DNA of 57,554 bases, from contig NZ_WBOS01000023.1 of NCBI RefSeq assembly GCF_008923245.1, forward strand, positions 1 to 57,554. Direction: 5' to 3'. Under the pieces are notes generated by a model that worked only from the letters and a program-made list of their open reading frames with translations, made no database searches and had not been told where the DNA came from. Positions 1 to 7,094 of this stretch are shown piece after piece; positions within the stretch are counted from its first letter, which is position 1, and each line of letters begins with the position of its first letter. A program made the translations under genes and the position numbers. This DNA is from Cytobacillus depressus (GTDB lineage: Bacteria; Bacillota; Bacilli; Bacillales; Cytobacillaceae).

Positions 1-180
1 AACTCTCCAATAAATTGTGAGTTGATTAGCTCATAATGTCTTTTTGATAAAAAGACTAAAACGTTGACGTTTTGTTCGTTCAGTTTTCAAAGAACTATCT
101 TGTCGCTCAGAAGCGACTTTTTAATAATATCAGATTCACTATGTTGAGTCAACAACTTTTTTCATCTTTTTTATTAACTT
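1..180 (-). promoter_or_regulatory. rRNA operon leader and promoter P2
   Basis: Read on the minus strand, a -35 TTGACT (147-152) and -10 TATTAT (124-129) are separated by exactly 17 bp. Downstream comes a leader with the sequence GTTCTTTGAAAACTGAAC (about 79-98), which is typical of Bacillus rRNA operon leaders just before 16S. The 16S gene itself lies outside the window to the left. This matches B. subtilis, where an rRNA operon follows lysS. Confidence 0.85.
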
Positions 181-209
181 CTTTCAGCTGCCGTCTCAGC
201 GGCAACGAA

Positions 210-245
210 TATAAATATACCACCGTCAAAACTATTTCGCAATAG
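210..245 (-). promoter_or_regulatory. upstream rRNA promoter P1
   Basis: On the minus strand, TTGCGA (237-242) and TATATT (214-219) are 17 bp apart, about 90 bp upstream of the P2 promoter. Tandem P1/P2 promoters are the usual arrangement for Bacillus rRNA operons. The -35 is imperfect, so the call rests mainly on context. Confidence 0.6.
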
Positions 246-344
246 GTTTTTTTAGAAAAAGCAAAATAAAAATATTCATATTATTCCACACGCTAATAGT
301 TGATTTAAATTTAGGCTAAATGAAATTATTGAGATTGCTATTTT

Positions 345-425
345 ATTATTGATTGGAGTGGAATGCAACGAGGAGGCTCCCGGACTGAACGCGATCGCTA
401 AGTGCCTGGAACGAAAATCAACAAA
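345..425. repeat. short dispersed-type repeat with imperfect inverted ends
   Basis: The segment starts with ATTGATTGGAGTGGAA and ends with TGGAACGAAAATCAAC, whose reverse complement resembles the start. The interior is GC-rich (GAGGAGGCTCCCGG) unlike the A+T-rich flanks. It has the look of a small non-coding repeat between the lysS terminator and the rRNA promoters. No second copy was found in the window, so the repeat call is from family resemblance. Confidence 0.45.
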
Positions 426-445
426 AGCGTATAACAAAATATAAA

Positions 446-488
446 ATTAAAAAAGGCAAAACACAATATTATGTGCTTTGCCTTTAAA
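446..488 (-). terminator. Rho-independent terminator of lysS
   Basis: The minus-strand transcript forms a stem AAAGGCAAAGCACA / TGTGTTTTGCCTTT with a short AT loop, followed by a T-rich run. It starts only a few bases after the lysS stop codon. Confidence 0.9.
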
Positions 489-496
489 ATAGTATA

Positions 497-1987
497 TTAA
501 CGGTGACGCATTAGAGGGAAAAGTAATACATCACGAATAGATGGTGAGTTTGTTAATAGCATAACAATACGATCAATCCCGATTCCTAATCCACCTGTTG
601 GCGGCATACCGTACTCTAATGCTTCAATGAAATCATCATCCATCATATGTGCTTCATCATTTCCTTGCTCGCGTTCTTTAAGCTGAGCTTCGAAACGCTC
701 TCTTTGATCAATTGGATCATTTAACTCTGTGAAAGCATTAGCATGTTCACGAGCAACAATGAATAACTCAAAACGATCAGTGAAACGTGGGTCTTCCTCA
801 TTTTTCTTAGCAAGAGGAGAAATTTCTACTGGATGTCCATAAATGAATGTAGGCTGGATAAGCTTCTCTTCAACCTTTTGCTCAAAGAATTCATTGACAA
901 CATGCCCATAAAGCATATGTTCAGTTACTTCCACTCCATGCTCTTTCGCCAATGCATGTGCCTCTTCCTTGCTCATTTCCTTCCAGAAGTCTACTCCTGT
1001 ATATTCCTTAATAGCATCAACCATGTGAAGTCTTTTCCATTCTGGCTTCAAGTCTACTTCGTATTCTCCATATTGAACAGTTGTCGTACCTAGTACTTCT
1101 TGAGCAATATGGGCAATTAAGTTCTCCGTTAAGCTCATGATATCTCGGTAATCAGCATATGCCTCATATAGCTCAATCATCGTGAATTCAGGATTGTGAC
1201 GTGTAGAAACCCCTTCATTTCTAAACACGCGGCCAATCTCGTACACTTTCTCTAAACCGCCCACTATTAGACGCTTCAGATGAAGCTCAATGGCAATTCT
1301 CATGTAAAGCTCCATATCAAGTGCATTATGATGGGTAATGAACGGGCGGGCTGAAGCACCACCTGCAATGGAATGCATCATCGGTGTTTCAACTTCTAAA
1401 TACCCTTCGCTGTCTAGATAACGGCGCATCGATTGGATGATACGGCTACGAGCAATAAATGTTTTTTTGCTTTCGTCACTCATAATTAAATCGAGGTAAC
1501 GCTGGCGGTAACGCTGCTCAACATCCTTCAGTCCATGGAATTTGTCTGGTAGCGGGCGAAGTGCTTTTGTAAGAAGTTCGAACTCTTTTACTTTAATTGA
1601 TAGTTCGCCTACTTTTGTTTTGAAAAGTACGCCAGATACGCCAACTAAATCACCTAGATCGACTGAATCAAAAATTTCATAGCTTTCTTCACCAACTGCA
1701 TCTGTACGAACATAAATTTGAATTTGGCCAGTTAAGTCTTGAATATGAGCAAAGCCGGCTTTCCCTTTACCGCGCTTCGTCATAATACGTCCAGCAATCG
1801 TTACCGAAACATTCTTTTCTTCTAGAGCTTCCTTTTCAAGATCACCGTATTGATCAAATAGCTTTTGGGATTGATGTGAACGAACAAATCTTTTTCCAAA
1901 TGGATCTAGCCCTTTTTCGCGCAGGCTATTCATTTTTTCCCTTCTGACCATTAGTTGGTCATTTAATTCCTCATGATTCTGACTCAT
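497..1987 (-). CDS. lysS: lysyl-tRNA synthetase, class II (LysRS)
   Basis: Charges tRNA-Lys with lysine in the cytoplasm. The protein (about 496 aa) has the N-terminal OB-fold anticodon-binding domain (VTIAGRIMTKRGKGKAGFAH) and a class II catalytic domain with motif 2 (FRNEGVSTRHNPEFTMIE) and motif 3 (GGLGIGIDRIVML). Length and sequence agree with B. subtilis LysS along the whole chain. The frame opens at a TTG at 2002, but the ATG at 1987 is preceded by GGAG at suitable spacing and begins MSQNHEELN, like the family, so it was chosen. It lies downstream of dusB but is separated from it by a terminator and a 260-bp element, so it probably has its own promoter. Confidence 0.97.
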   Translation of the reverse strand: MSQNHEELNDQLMVRREKMNSLREKGLDPFGKRFVRSHQSQKLFDQYGDLEKEALEEKNVSVTIAGRIMTKRGKGKAGFAHIQDLTGQIQIYVRTDAVGEESYEIFDSVDLGDLVGVSGVLFKTKVGELSIKVKEFELLTKALRPLPDKFHGLKDVEQRYRQRYLDLIMSDESKKTFIARSRIIQSMRRYLDSEGYLEVETPMMHSIAGGASARPFITHHNALDMELYMRIAIELHLKRLIVGGLEKVYEIGRVFRNEGVSTRHNPEFTMIELYEAYADYRDIMSLTENLIAHIAQEVLGTTTVQYGEYEVDLKPEWKRLHMVDAIKEYTGVDFWKEMSKEEAHALAKEHGVEVTEHMLYGHVVNEFFEQKVEEKLIQPTFIYGHPVEISPLAKKNEEDPRFTDRFELFIVAREHANAFTELNDPIDQRERFEAQLKEREQGNDEAHMMDDDFIEALEYGMPPTGGLGIGIDRIVMLLTNSPSIRDVLLFPLMRHR

Positions 1988-2100
1988 TTGTATCATCTCC
2001 AATTTGTAAATCTATTTTATGTAAAGCAATATACTGCGAACAAAAATCTTCATACTTTTATTATTTTACACAAAGTAAACAACACACACATCAAATATGT

Positions 2101-2360
2101 TTATAAAGTGAAACTTCATTCAGTGGGGTGTCTTTCCCCATTGAATGTTAGTTGAACTTATCACGCTCAAAACGCCACATCCTCCCAAAAGCTCTGCTTT
2201 TGGTCGTGCGATGTATCGCTTCCGTAGTATTCCTTATCCTGTGGCTTTCGCCTGACTAGGACATCCTGTCCGTCGTCGGGCCTTTACGGGCTGTTGATCT
2301 CCACTTAAACTTCTCCGAATTATCTAAAGTTTTGAAGTGGAAGTCTTACTGTCCGTTAAT
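2101..2360. mobile_element. 258-260 bp element, copy 1 (PATE-like, non-autonomous)
   Basis: Shares both ends with the copy at 5393-5650. The left end starts TTATAAAGTGAAACTTCA and carries a 12-bp hairpin (2117-2128 with 2136-2147). The right end has CCACTT/AAGTGG and AAACTT/AAGTTT stems and finishes GGAAGTCTTACTG...GTTAAT. There is no ORF. The core differs from copy 2 and instead contains the hairpin-TGCGATG unit (2207-2213) and a CAGGATG-loop hairpin (2259-2271) seen in the other intergenic repeats of this window. Hairpin ends without a transposase suggest an IS200/IS605-derived element; that is inference. The rest of the lysS-dusB gap (2003-2100) shows nothing else certain. Confidence 0.65.
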
Positions 2361-2372
2361 CTGCGATAAATA

Positions 2373-2406
2373 GAATAAAAACTGCCAGCTTGTATACTGG
2401 CAGTTC
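2373..2406 (-). terminator. terminator of the folate operon, after dusB
   Basis: Minus-strand stem AACTGCCAG / CTGGCAGTT with loop TATACAAG, followed by TTTATT. It closes the pab-fol-dusB transcription unit before lysS. Confidence 0.9.
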
Positions 2407-2454
2407 TCTCTGTTTCAAAAGTATTATAGATAAAGAAGCTATTGATTGTCAACT

Positions 2455-3456
2455 TTACCCTGCCTGAGTTTGCCCTTGCTCTTTTGCCTCCGCTTCAATA
2501 ACAAGGGTAGTTAATACCGTGACTAGATCTTCTCTTGTGTTACATTCATTGATGGCATTACGAACGTTCGCATTGCCGCGAATGCCCTTTAAGTACCAAG
2601 CCGCATGCTTGCGCATTTCACGTACAGCAATATACTCATTCTTCAAAGCAATTAAGCGATCTAAATGAAGAATACATACACCAATCTTCTCGCGAACACT
2701 TGGCTCTCCCATTAATTCACCCGTTGCAAGAAATTTAACCGTACGGTAGATCATCCACGGATTACCAAGAGCCGCCCGTCCGATCATAACACCATCACAG
2801 CCGGTTTCTTCAAGCATACGCTTAGCATCTTGAGGTGTTTGAACATCCCCGTTCCCGATTAACGGAATATTGATGTTTTGCTTTACTTCACGAATAATAT
2901 CCCAATTCGCTTTTCCTTCGTACAATTGTAGACGTGTACGACCGTGTAAAGCAACAGCTTTTCCGCCGGCACTTTCTACCGCTTGAGCATTGCGGACTGC
3001 ATAAATATGATCTTCATCCCAACCCATACGCATCTTCACAGTAACAGGCTTTTCAACTGCGTTCGTTACCGCTGAAACCATTTCATAAATTTTGTCCGGA
3101 TCAAGCAGCCACTTTGCTCCTGCATCACATTTCGTGATTTTCGGAACAGGACAGCCCATATTAATATCAATAATGTCAGCATTTGAATTCTTATCAACAA
3201 ATCGAGCCGCTTCAATCAATGTTTCTTTTTCTCCGCCAAAAATTTGCAGGCTTAGCGGTTTTTCACGTTCGTCTATATAAAGCATATTCATTGTTTTCTC
3301 GTTTTTTAATACAATTCCTTTATCACTGACCATTTCAGCACATACAAGTCCGGCGCCAAACTCTTTCACAGTGAGACGGAATGCAGAATTACATACTCCT
3401 GCCATTGGCGCGAGTACAACTCGGTTTTTCAACTCAATATCGCCAATTTTAAACAT
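2455..3456 (-). CDS. dusB: tRNA-dihydrouridine synthase, DusB family
   Basis: FMN- and NADPH-dependent enzyme that reduces uridines in the D-loop region of tRNA. The 333-aa protein is a TIM barrel beginning VVLAPMAGVCNSAFR, with the catalytic cysteine in INMGCPVPKITKCDAG (about residue 100), the HGRTR motif, and the FMN-binding end GCDGVMIGRAALGNPW. The C-terminal helical domain holds MRKHAAWYLKG, as in the family. AGGAGGGAGG precedes the ATG. It is the last gene of the folate operon, 41 bp after yazB, as in B. subtilis where it is called yacF. Confidence 0.95.
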   Translation of the reverse strand: MFKIGDIELKNRVVLAPMAGVCNSAFRLTVKEFGAGLVCAEMVSDKGIVLKNEKTMNMLYIDEREKPLSLQIFGGEKETLIEAARFVDKNSNADIIDINMGCPVPKITKCDAGAKWLLDPDKIYEMVSAVTNAVEKPVTVKMRMGWDEDHIYAVRNAQAVESAGGKAVALHGRTRLQLYEGKANWDIIREVKQNINIPLIGNGDVQTPQDAKRMLEETGCDGVMIGRAALGNPWMIYRTVKFLATGELMGEPSVREKIGVCILHLDRLIALKNEYIAVREMRKHAAWYLKGIRGNANVRNAINECNTREDLVTVLTTLVIEAEAKEQGQTQAG

Positions 3457-3497
3457 AAAGAACCTCCCTCCTGGGATAGTCTATCGCCGGTTTACAT

Positions 3498-3713
3498 CTA
3501 TTCATTTTCCTCCGGCGGGGTTAAATCTTCAACGGTAATATTTAGCAAGTGAGCAGTCCGCTCTATAAATTCAAGAGCGGGCATTCTGTTTCCCCGCTCA
3601 ATCTCACCAAGAATTGAAACAGACACACCAAGCTGTTTAGCAAAGCCTTCTTGTGTAAAACCTTTTAATTTGCGAAAAGCGCGAATACGTCTTCCCCATT
3701 TTTCTGCTTCCAT
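3498..3713 (-). CDS. yazB: small XRE-family helix-turn-helix protein YazB
   Basis: A 71-aa protein that is essentially one HTH_3 (Cro/CI-type) DNA-binding domain: RAFRKLKGFTQEGFAKQLGV, then the recognition helix region SVSILGEIERGNRMP. It has no other domain, so it is presumably a dimerising transcription factor; its target is unknown. It overlaps the 3' end of folK by 49 nt in another frame, with its own GAGGGAG ribosome site inside folK. The position between folK and dusB is conserved in B. subtilis. Confidence 0.9.
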   Translation of the reverse strand: MEAEKWGRRIRAFRKLKGFTQEGFAKQLGVSVSILGEIERGNRMPALEFIERTAHLLNITVEDLTPPEENE

Positions 3714-4192
3714 ATTCGTACTCCCTCTCTATCAGGTATTCTCTTTAAAACATCTTGAAGAGAAACTTCCATTGTCGGAAGCTTGAAGTCAGGCTTAATA
3801 TCTAATAAAGGAATAATGACAAAAGCTCTCTCCTGTATTCGAGGATGAGGAACGGTTAATTTCTCTGAAATGATACTTTCCTGATTATACAACAAAATGT
3901 CAAGGTCAATCGTCCGAGGCCCCCATCTAATATCCCTTTTTCTGCCAAGGCCTTTTTCTATTTCTAAACAAGTATTCAGCAATTCAAATGGGTTTAAGCT
4001 TGTTCTTACTTCAATGACCATGTTTAAAAATCGATCTTGATCCTCATAGCCAACCGGCTCTGTTTCATAAATAGATGAGGTATTTACCACTTGTATATTC
4101 GGTACAGCTTCAATGTTCGCAATTGCCTCTTTTAAAGTCGCAGCTCTTTCCCCCATGTTGGAGCCTAAACCTATGTAAGCTTTATTTATCAT
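3665..4192 (-). CDS. folK: 6-hydroxymethyl-7,8-dihydropterin pyrophosphokinase (HPPK)
   Basis: Transfers pyrophosphate from ATP to 6-hydroxymethyl-dihydropterin, giving the substrate of FolP in folate synthesis. The 175-aa sequence carries the signatures AYIGLGSNMGER (N-terminus), the pterin-site region YETEPVGYEDQDRFLN, and the metal-binding motif RWGPRTIDLDILLY followed by VPHPRIQERAFV. It overlaps folB by 11 nt, implying coupled translation. The C-terminus is a few residues longer than in B. subtilis because the frame runs on into yazB. Confidence 0.95.
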   Translation of the reverse strand: MINKAYIGLGSNMGERAATLKEAIANIEAVPNIQVVNTSSIYETEPVGYEDQDRFLNMVIEVRTSLNPFELLNTCLEIEKGLGRKRDIRWGPRTIDLDILLYNQESIISEKLTVPHPRIQERAFVIIPLLDIKPDFKLPTMEVSLQDVLKRIPDREGVRIWKQKNGEDVFALFAN

Positions 4193-4553
4193 TTTCCCTA
4201 CTCCTTGTTATTTCAACAGCTACTGATTCATAATGTCCTTGAATAGGAGGATCAGGTTTAATTACCTTTACAATGACTTGGGAAATAGTCTCAAAACGTC
4301 TCAATATTTCCCCGGCAATCTTTTCCGCAACAGCTTCTACGAGTTTTAAAGGTTTGCCTTCAACAATCTCCTTACAAACATCGTAAAGCTCGGCATAATT
4401 GATCGAATCTTCAAGTTGATCCGTTTCCCCAGCCTTTTTCAAACTTGCTTCCACTGTCAAATCGACATAAAATCGTTGACCTAGACGGGTTTCTTCTGGA
4501 AAAACACCATGGAAACCGTAAAAAGCCATTTGATTTAAGATGATTTTATCCAT
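4182..4553 (-). CDS. folB: dihydroneopterin aldolase
   Basis: Cleaves 7,8-dihydroneopterin to 6-hydroxymethyl-dihydropterin and glycolaldehyde, just before FolK. The 123-aa protein has the family core MAFYGFHGVFPEE with the substrate-binding glutamate, TRLGQRFYVDL, the NYAELYD segment, and the late lysine-bearing KVIKPDPPIQGHY. It starts 2 nt after the folP stop and overlaps folK by 11 nt, within one tightly packed operon. Confidence 0.95.
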   Translation of the reverse strand: MDKIILNQMAFYGFHGVFPEETRLGQRFYVDLTVEASLKKAGETDQLEDSINYAELYDVCKEIVEGKPLKLVEAVAEKIAGEILRRFETISQVIVKVIKPDPPIQGHYESVAVEITRSRENDK

Positions 4554-4555
4554 GT

Positions 4556-5380
4556 TCAGCTCCCTTTCCCCATAAGTGCATCCATCATAGCAGCCATCCG
4601 CTTCATTTCCTTCACATCATGGATACGGATGATCTGACACCCTTTCTGAATTCCGTAACAAACGGTGGCACCTGTTCCTTCCAATCGCTCTTCGACAGGG
4701 AGATCAAGAACTTTCCCAATCATAGATTTTCGAGAAGTTCCAAGTAGGACTGGATAACCTATAGACACGAGCTTGTCCAGATTTCTCATCATTTCTAAAT
4801 CATAATGTAAGCCTTTAACAAATCCAATGCCAGGGTCTAGAATAATATTTTCGTCCTTAACACCAGCCTGTTTTACTAAAGCAATGCTTTCATATAAATC
4901 ATTAACGACATCACGATAAAAATGGGTATAATCCATATTTTCACGATTATGCATTAAAATAATTGGAACTTGCATGTCAGCAGCAACAGCAGCCATATCA
5001 GGGTCTGCCTTCGCACCCCAAATATCGTTAATAATGTGGGCGCCGGCATTAATCGCTTGCCGTGCCACCTCTGCTTTATATGTGTCTATTGAAATCGGAA
5101 CTTTAACTTCTTTGGAGATAGCTTCAATAACGGGGATAACCCGCTCAAGTTCTTCCTCTACTGATACAGGATCGAACCCAGGTCGTGTTGACTCGCCACC
5201 AATATCAATGATGTCAGCGCCATCCTCTACCATTTGCATTGCACGTTCGACCGCTTCGTCACCGCGGTTAAACTTCCCACCATCTGAAAAGGAATCAGGG
5301 GTCATATTTAAAATTCCCATAATAAGCGTTTTCTTCTCGTAATCTAAGGTATAAGGTCCACACTGTATCATGTTTTTCAA
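4556..5380 (-). CDS. folP: dihydropteroate synthase
   Basis: Condenses p-aminobenzoate with dihydropterin pyrophosphate; it is the target of sulfonamides (sul in B. subtilis). Both family signatures are present: IMGILNMTPDSFSDGG near the N-terminus and DIIDIGGESTRPG about 35 residues later. The late substrate loop GTSRKSMIGKVL follows. The start is TTG (5378-5380), seven bases after a perfect AAGGAGG; no better upstream start exists. The Shine-Dalgarno directly abuts the inserted element at 5393-5650, which separates folP from pabC. Confidence 0.96.
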   Translation of the reverse strand: MKNMIQCGPYTLDYEKKTLIMGILNMTPDSFSDGGKFNRGDEAVERAMQMVEDGADIIDIGGESTRPGFDPVSVEEELERVIPVIEAISKEVKVPISIDTYKAEVARQAINAGAHIINDIWGAKADPDMAAVAADMQVPIILMHNRENMDYTHFYRDVVNDLYESIALVKQAGVKDENIILDPGIGFVKGLHYDLEMMRNLDKLVSIGYPVLLGTSRKSMIGKVLDLPVEERLEGTGATVCYGIQKGCQIIRIHDVKEMKRMAAMMDALMGKGS

Positions 5381-5392
5381 GAAAAAACCTCC

Positions 5393-5650
5393 TTATAAAG
5401 TGAAACTTCACTCAGCGGGGGGTCTTTCATCCCCCACTGAGTGTTAGTCCCGTTCTACTGTCTCTAATATCAAGGCTAATGCCTTGATAAAGAGACAGTA
5501 CGAACCCGATTGGTTCAACTAAGCCGCTGAAAAGCACATCGGCAAGTTTCACTGTATCTCACCAATCGGGCTTTTACTGGCAGTTGACCTCCTACCTAAA
5601 CTTCTTCGATATACTAAGGTTTTAAGGTGGAAGTCTTACTGCCAGTTAAT
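5393..5650. mobile_element. 258-bp element, copy 2 (PATE-like, non-autonomous)
   Basis: Same ends as the copy at 2101-2360. The left hairpin (5409-5421 with 5431-5443) and the right-end stems carry compensatory changes relative to copy 1. The core is unrelated to copy 1 and strongly folded: an 18-bp two-part hairpin (5456-5476 with 5481-5500) and a 10-bp stem CCCGATTGGT (5505-5514) with ACCAATCGGG (5561-5570). It occupies the entire pabC-folP spacer and overlaps the last codons of pabC. No ORF is present. Confidence 0.65.
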
Positions 5651-6511
5651 GCGGGACAAATCTTCTTTACTCCATAGCTTTACAGTTTGTTGTTCGTAAA
5701 TCTGTTGGAGTACCTTCACCTTCTCTCCTGCTGCGCCAGGCATAGGTGTACCATTAAACATTGAAATTGGAACAACTTCCTGAATCGAATTCGTCACGAA
5801 CATTTCATCCGCCGTCATCGCATCCGTTAACGTAAAAAAGCCTTCATGAACGTCGAATCCATTAAGTTTAGCAAGCTTAATAACAAATTGTCTCGTAATG
5901 CCATTTAATATTCCTGTATCAACGGTAGGAGTGAAAAGAGTTTTTTTCTTCAGCCAAAAGAGATTCGATACAACCCCTTCAGCTAAAAATCCTTCCTTCG
6001 TAAGAAAGATTCCTTCACAATCAAGTGAACTCCCTATTTCCTTCTTTGCTAAAATATTGTTTAAAAAATGATGTGATTTCAGTCTTTCAGCGCCCTCTGG
6101 CGTATTGCGATTCAGCTTTAATATTTCTGCCCTTTTTTCCTGCCCTGATCGTCTCGAAGGAAGAGGTTTTGCGAATATTATCATATTTGGCTTAACATAT
6201 GGCTCAGTCTGCAAGCCAATCTCCCCTAATCCTGCTGAAACATTTAAGCGAAAATATGCATCTTTCAGCTTATTTTCCTTCAGGAGAAGTTGCAGTGCAT
6301 GTAAAATCTCGCTTCTCGTATACTGAACATAAATATTCAGCTCTTCTAAGCCACGATTCAATCGTTCTAAATGGTCATCTAATAAAAATGGGTGCCCATT
6401 ATACGTGCGAAACGTTTCGAATAAACCCACTCCATATAAAAAGCCGTGATCAAACGGGGAAATGAGAGCTTCTTCTTTCGGAACAAGCTCCCCATTCATA
6501 TACAAATACAT
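5636..6511 (-). CDS. pabC: 4-amino-4-deoxychorismate lyase
   Basis: PLP fold-type IV enzyme that releases pyruvate from aminodeoxychorismate to give p-aminobenzoate. Family features are SPFDHGFLYGVGLFETFR, the PLP lysine in ERLKSHHFLNNILAKKE, EGFLAEGVVSNLFW, and FVTNSIQEVVPI. The ATG at 6511 (MYLYMNGEL) has AGGGGGA upstream and matches the family start better than an ATG at 6532. It starts 10 nt after pabA. The last residues INWQ and the stop codon lie inside the inserted 258-bp element, so the native C-terminus was replaced. Confidence 0.93.
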   Translation of the reverse strand: MYLYMNGELVPKEEALISPFDHGFLYGVGLFETFRTYNGHPFLLDDHLERLNRGLEELNIYVQYTRSEILHALQLLLKENKLKDAYFRLNVSAGLGEIGLQTEPYVKPNMIIFAKPLPSRRSGQEKRAEILKLNRNTPEGAERLKSHHFLNNILAKKEIGSSLDCEGIFLTKEGFLAEGVVSNLFWLKKKTLFTPTVDTGILNGITRQFVIKLAKLNGFDVHEGFFTLTDAMTADEMFVTNSIQEVVPISMFNGTPMPGAAGEKVKVLQQIYEQQTVKLWSKEDLSRINWQ

Positions 6512-6521
6512 GACTCTCCCC

Positions 6522-7094
6522 CTATCTCCCATAAAAATGAAGGAAGTTTCTAAGCAAATCCTTGCCCGCTGTCGTCATAATTGACTCTGGGTGGAATTGC
6601 ACGCCCTCAACTTGCAGCTCCTTATGGCGAACGGCCATAATTTCATCATCAGAGGTCCAAGCGGATACTTCTAAACAAGAAGGCAATGTTTCCTTTTTAA
6701 CAATTAGAGAATGATATCTTGTTGCAGGGAATGGATTTGGCAGGCCACTGAAAATGGTTTTCCCATCATGATAAATATCTGATGTTTTCCCATGCATAAG
6801 CTGCTCCGCCTGAACGACATCGCCGCCAAACACTTGGGCAATGGATTGGTGCCCGAGGCAGACACCGAACACAGGAATTTTGCCAGCAAAGGCCTCGATC
6901 GCCTCTAAGCTCAATCCTGCTTCATTTGGTGTGCATGGCCCTGGTGAAATCATTAAAAAACGAGGCTGCAGTTTTTCTATTTCCTCAATTGTTATTTCAT
7001 CATTTCTTTTCACGAGCAGCTCCTCGCCAATTTCTCCAAGATATTGAACAAGGTTATACGTAAAAGAGTCGTAATTATCGATCATCAAAATCAT
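6522..7094 (-). CDS. pabA: glutamine amidotransferase subunit of aminodeoxychorismate/anthranilate synthase
   Basis: Supplies ammonia from glutamine to PabB; in B. subtilis this single subunit also serves anthranilate synthase (trpG function). The 190-aa class I GATase has the full catalytic triad: Cys79 in GVCLGHQ, and His168 and Glu170 in VQFHPES. It also has the oxyanion segment SPGPCTP. It overlaps pabB by 4 nt (ATGA), indicating translational coupling and 1:1 production. Confidence 0.95.
   Translation of the reverse strand: MILMIDNYDSFTYNLVQYLGEIGEELLVKRNDEITIEEIEKLQPRFLMISPGPCTPNEAGLSLEAIEAFAGKIPVFGVCLGHQSIAQVFGGDVVQAEQLMHGKTSDIYHDGKTIFSGLPNPFPATRYHSLIVKKETLPSCLEVSAWTSDDEIMAVRHKELQVEGVQFHPESIMTTAGKDLLRNFLHFYGR

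Noticed and set aside
833..1093. Plus-strand ORF opposite lysS
   Set aside because: It lies wholly within the strongly conserved lysS frame, has no ribosome site and resembles no family; a shadow ORF.
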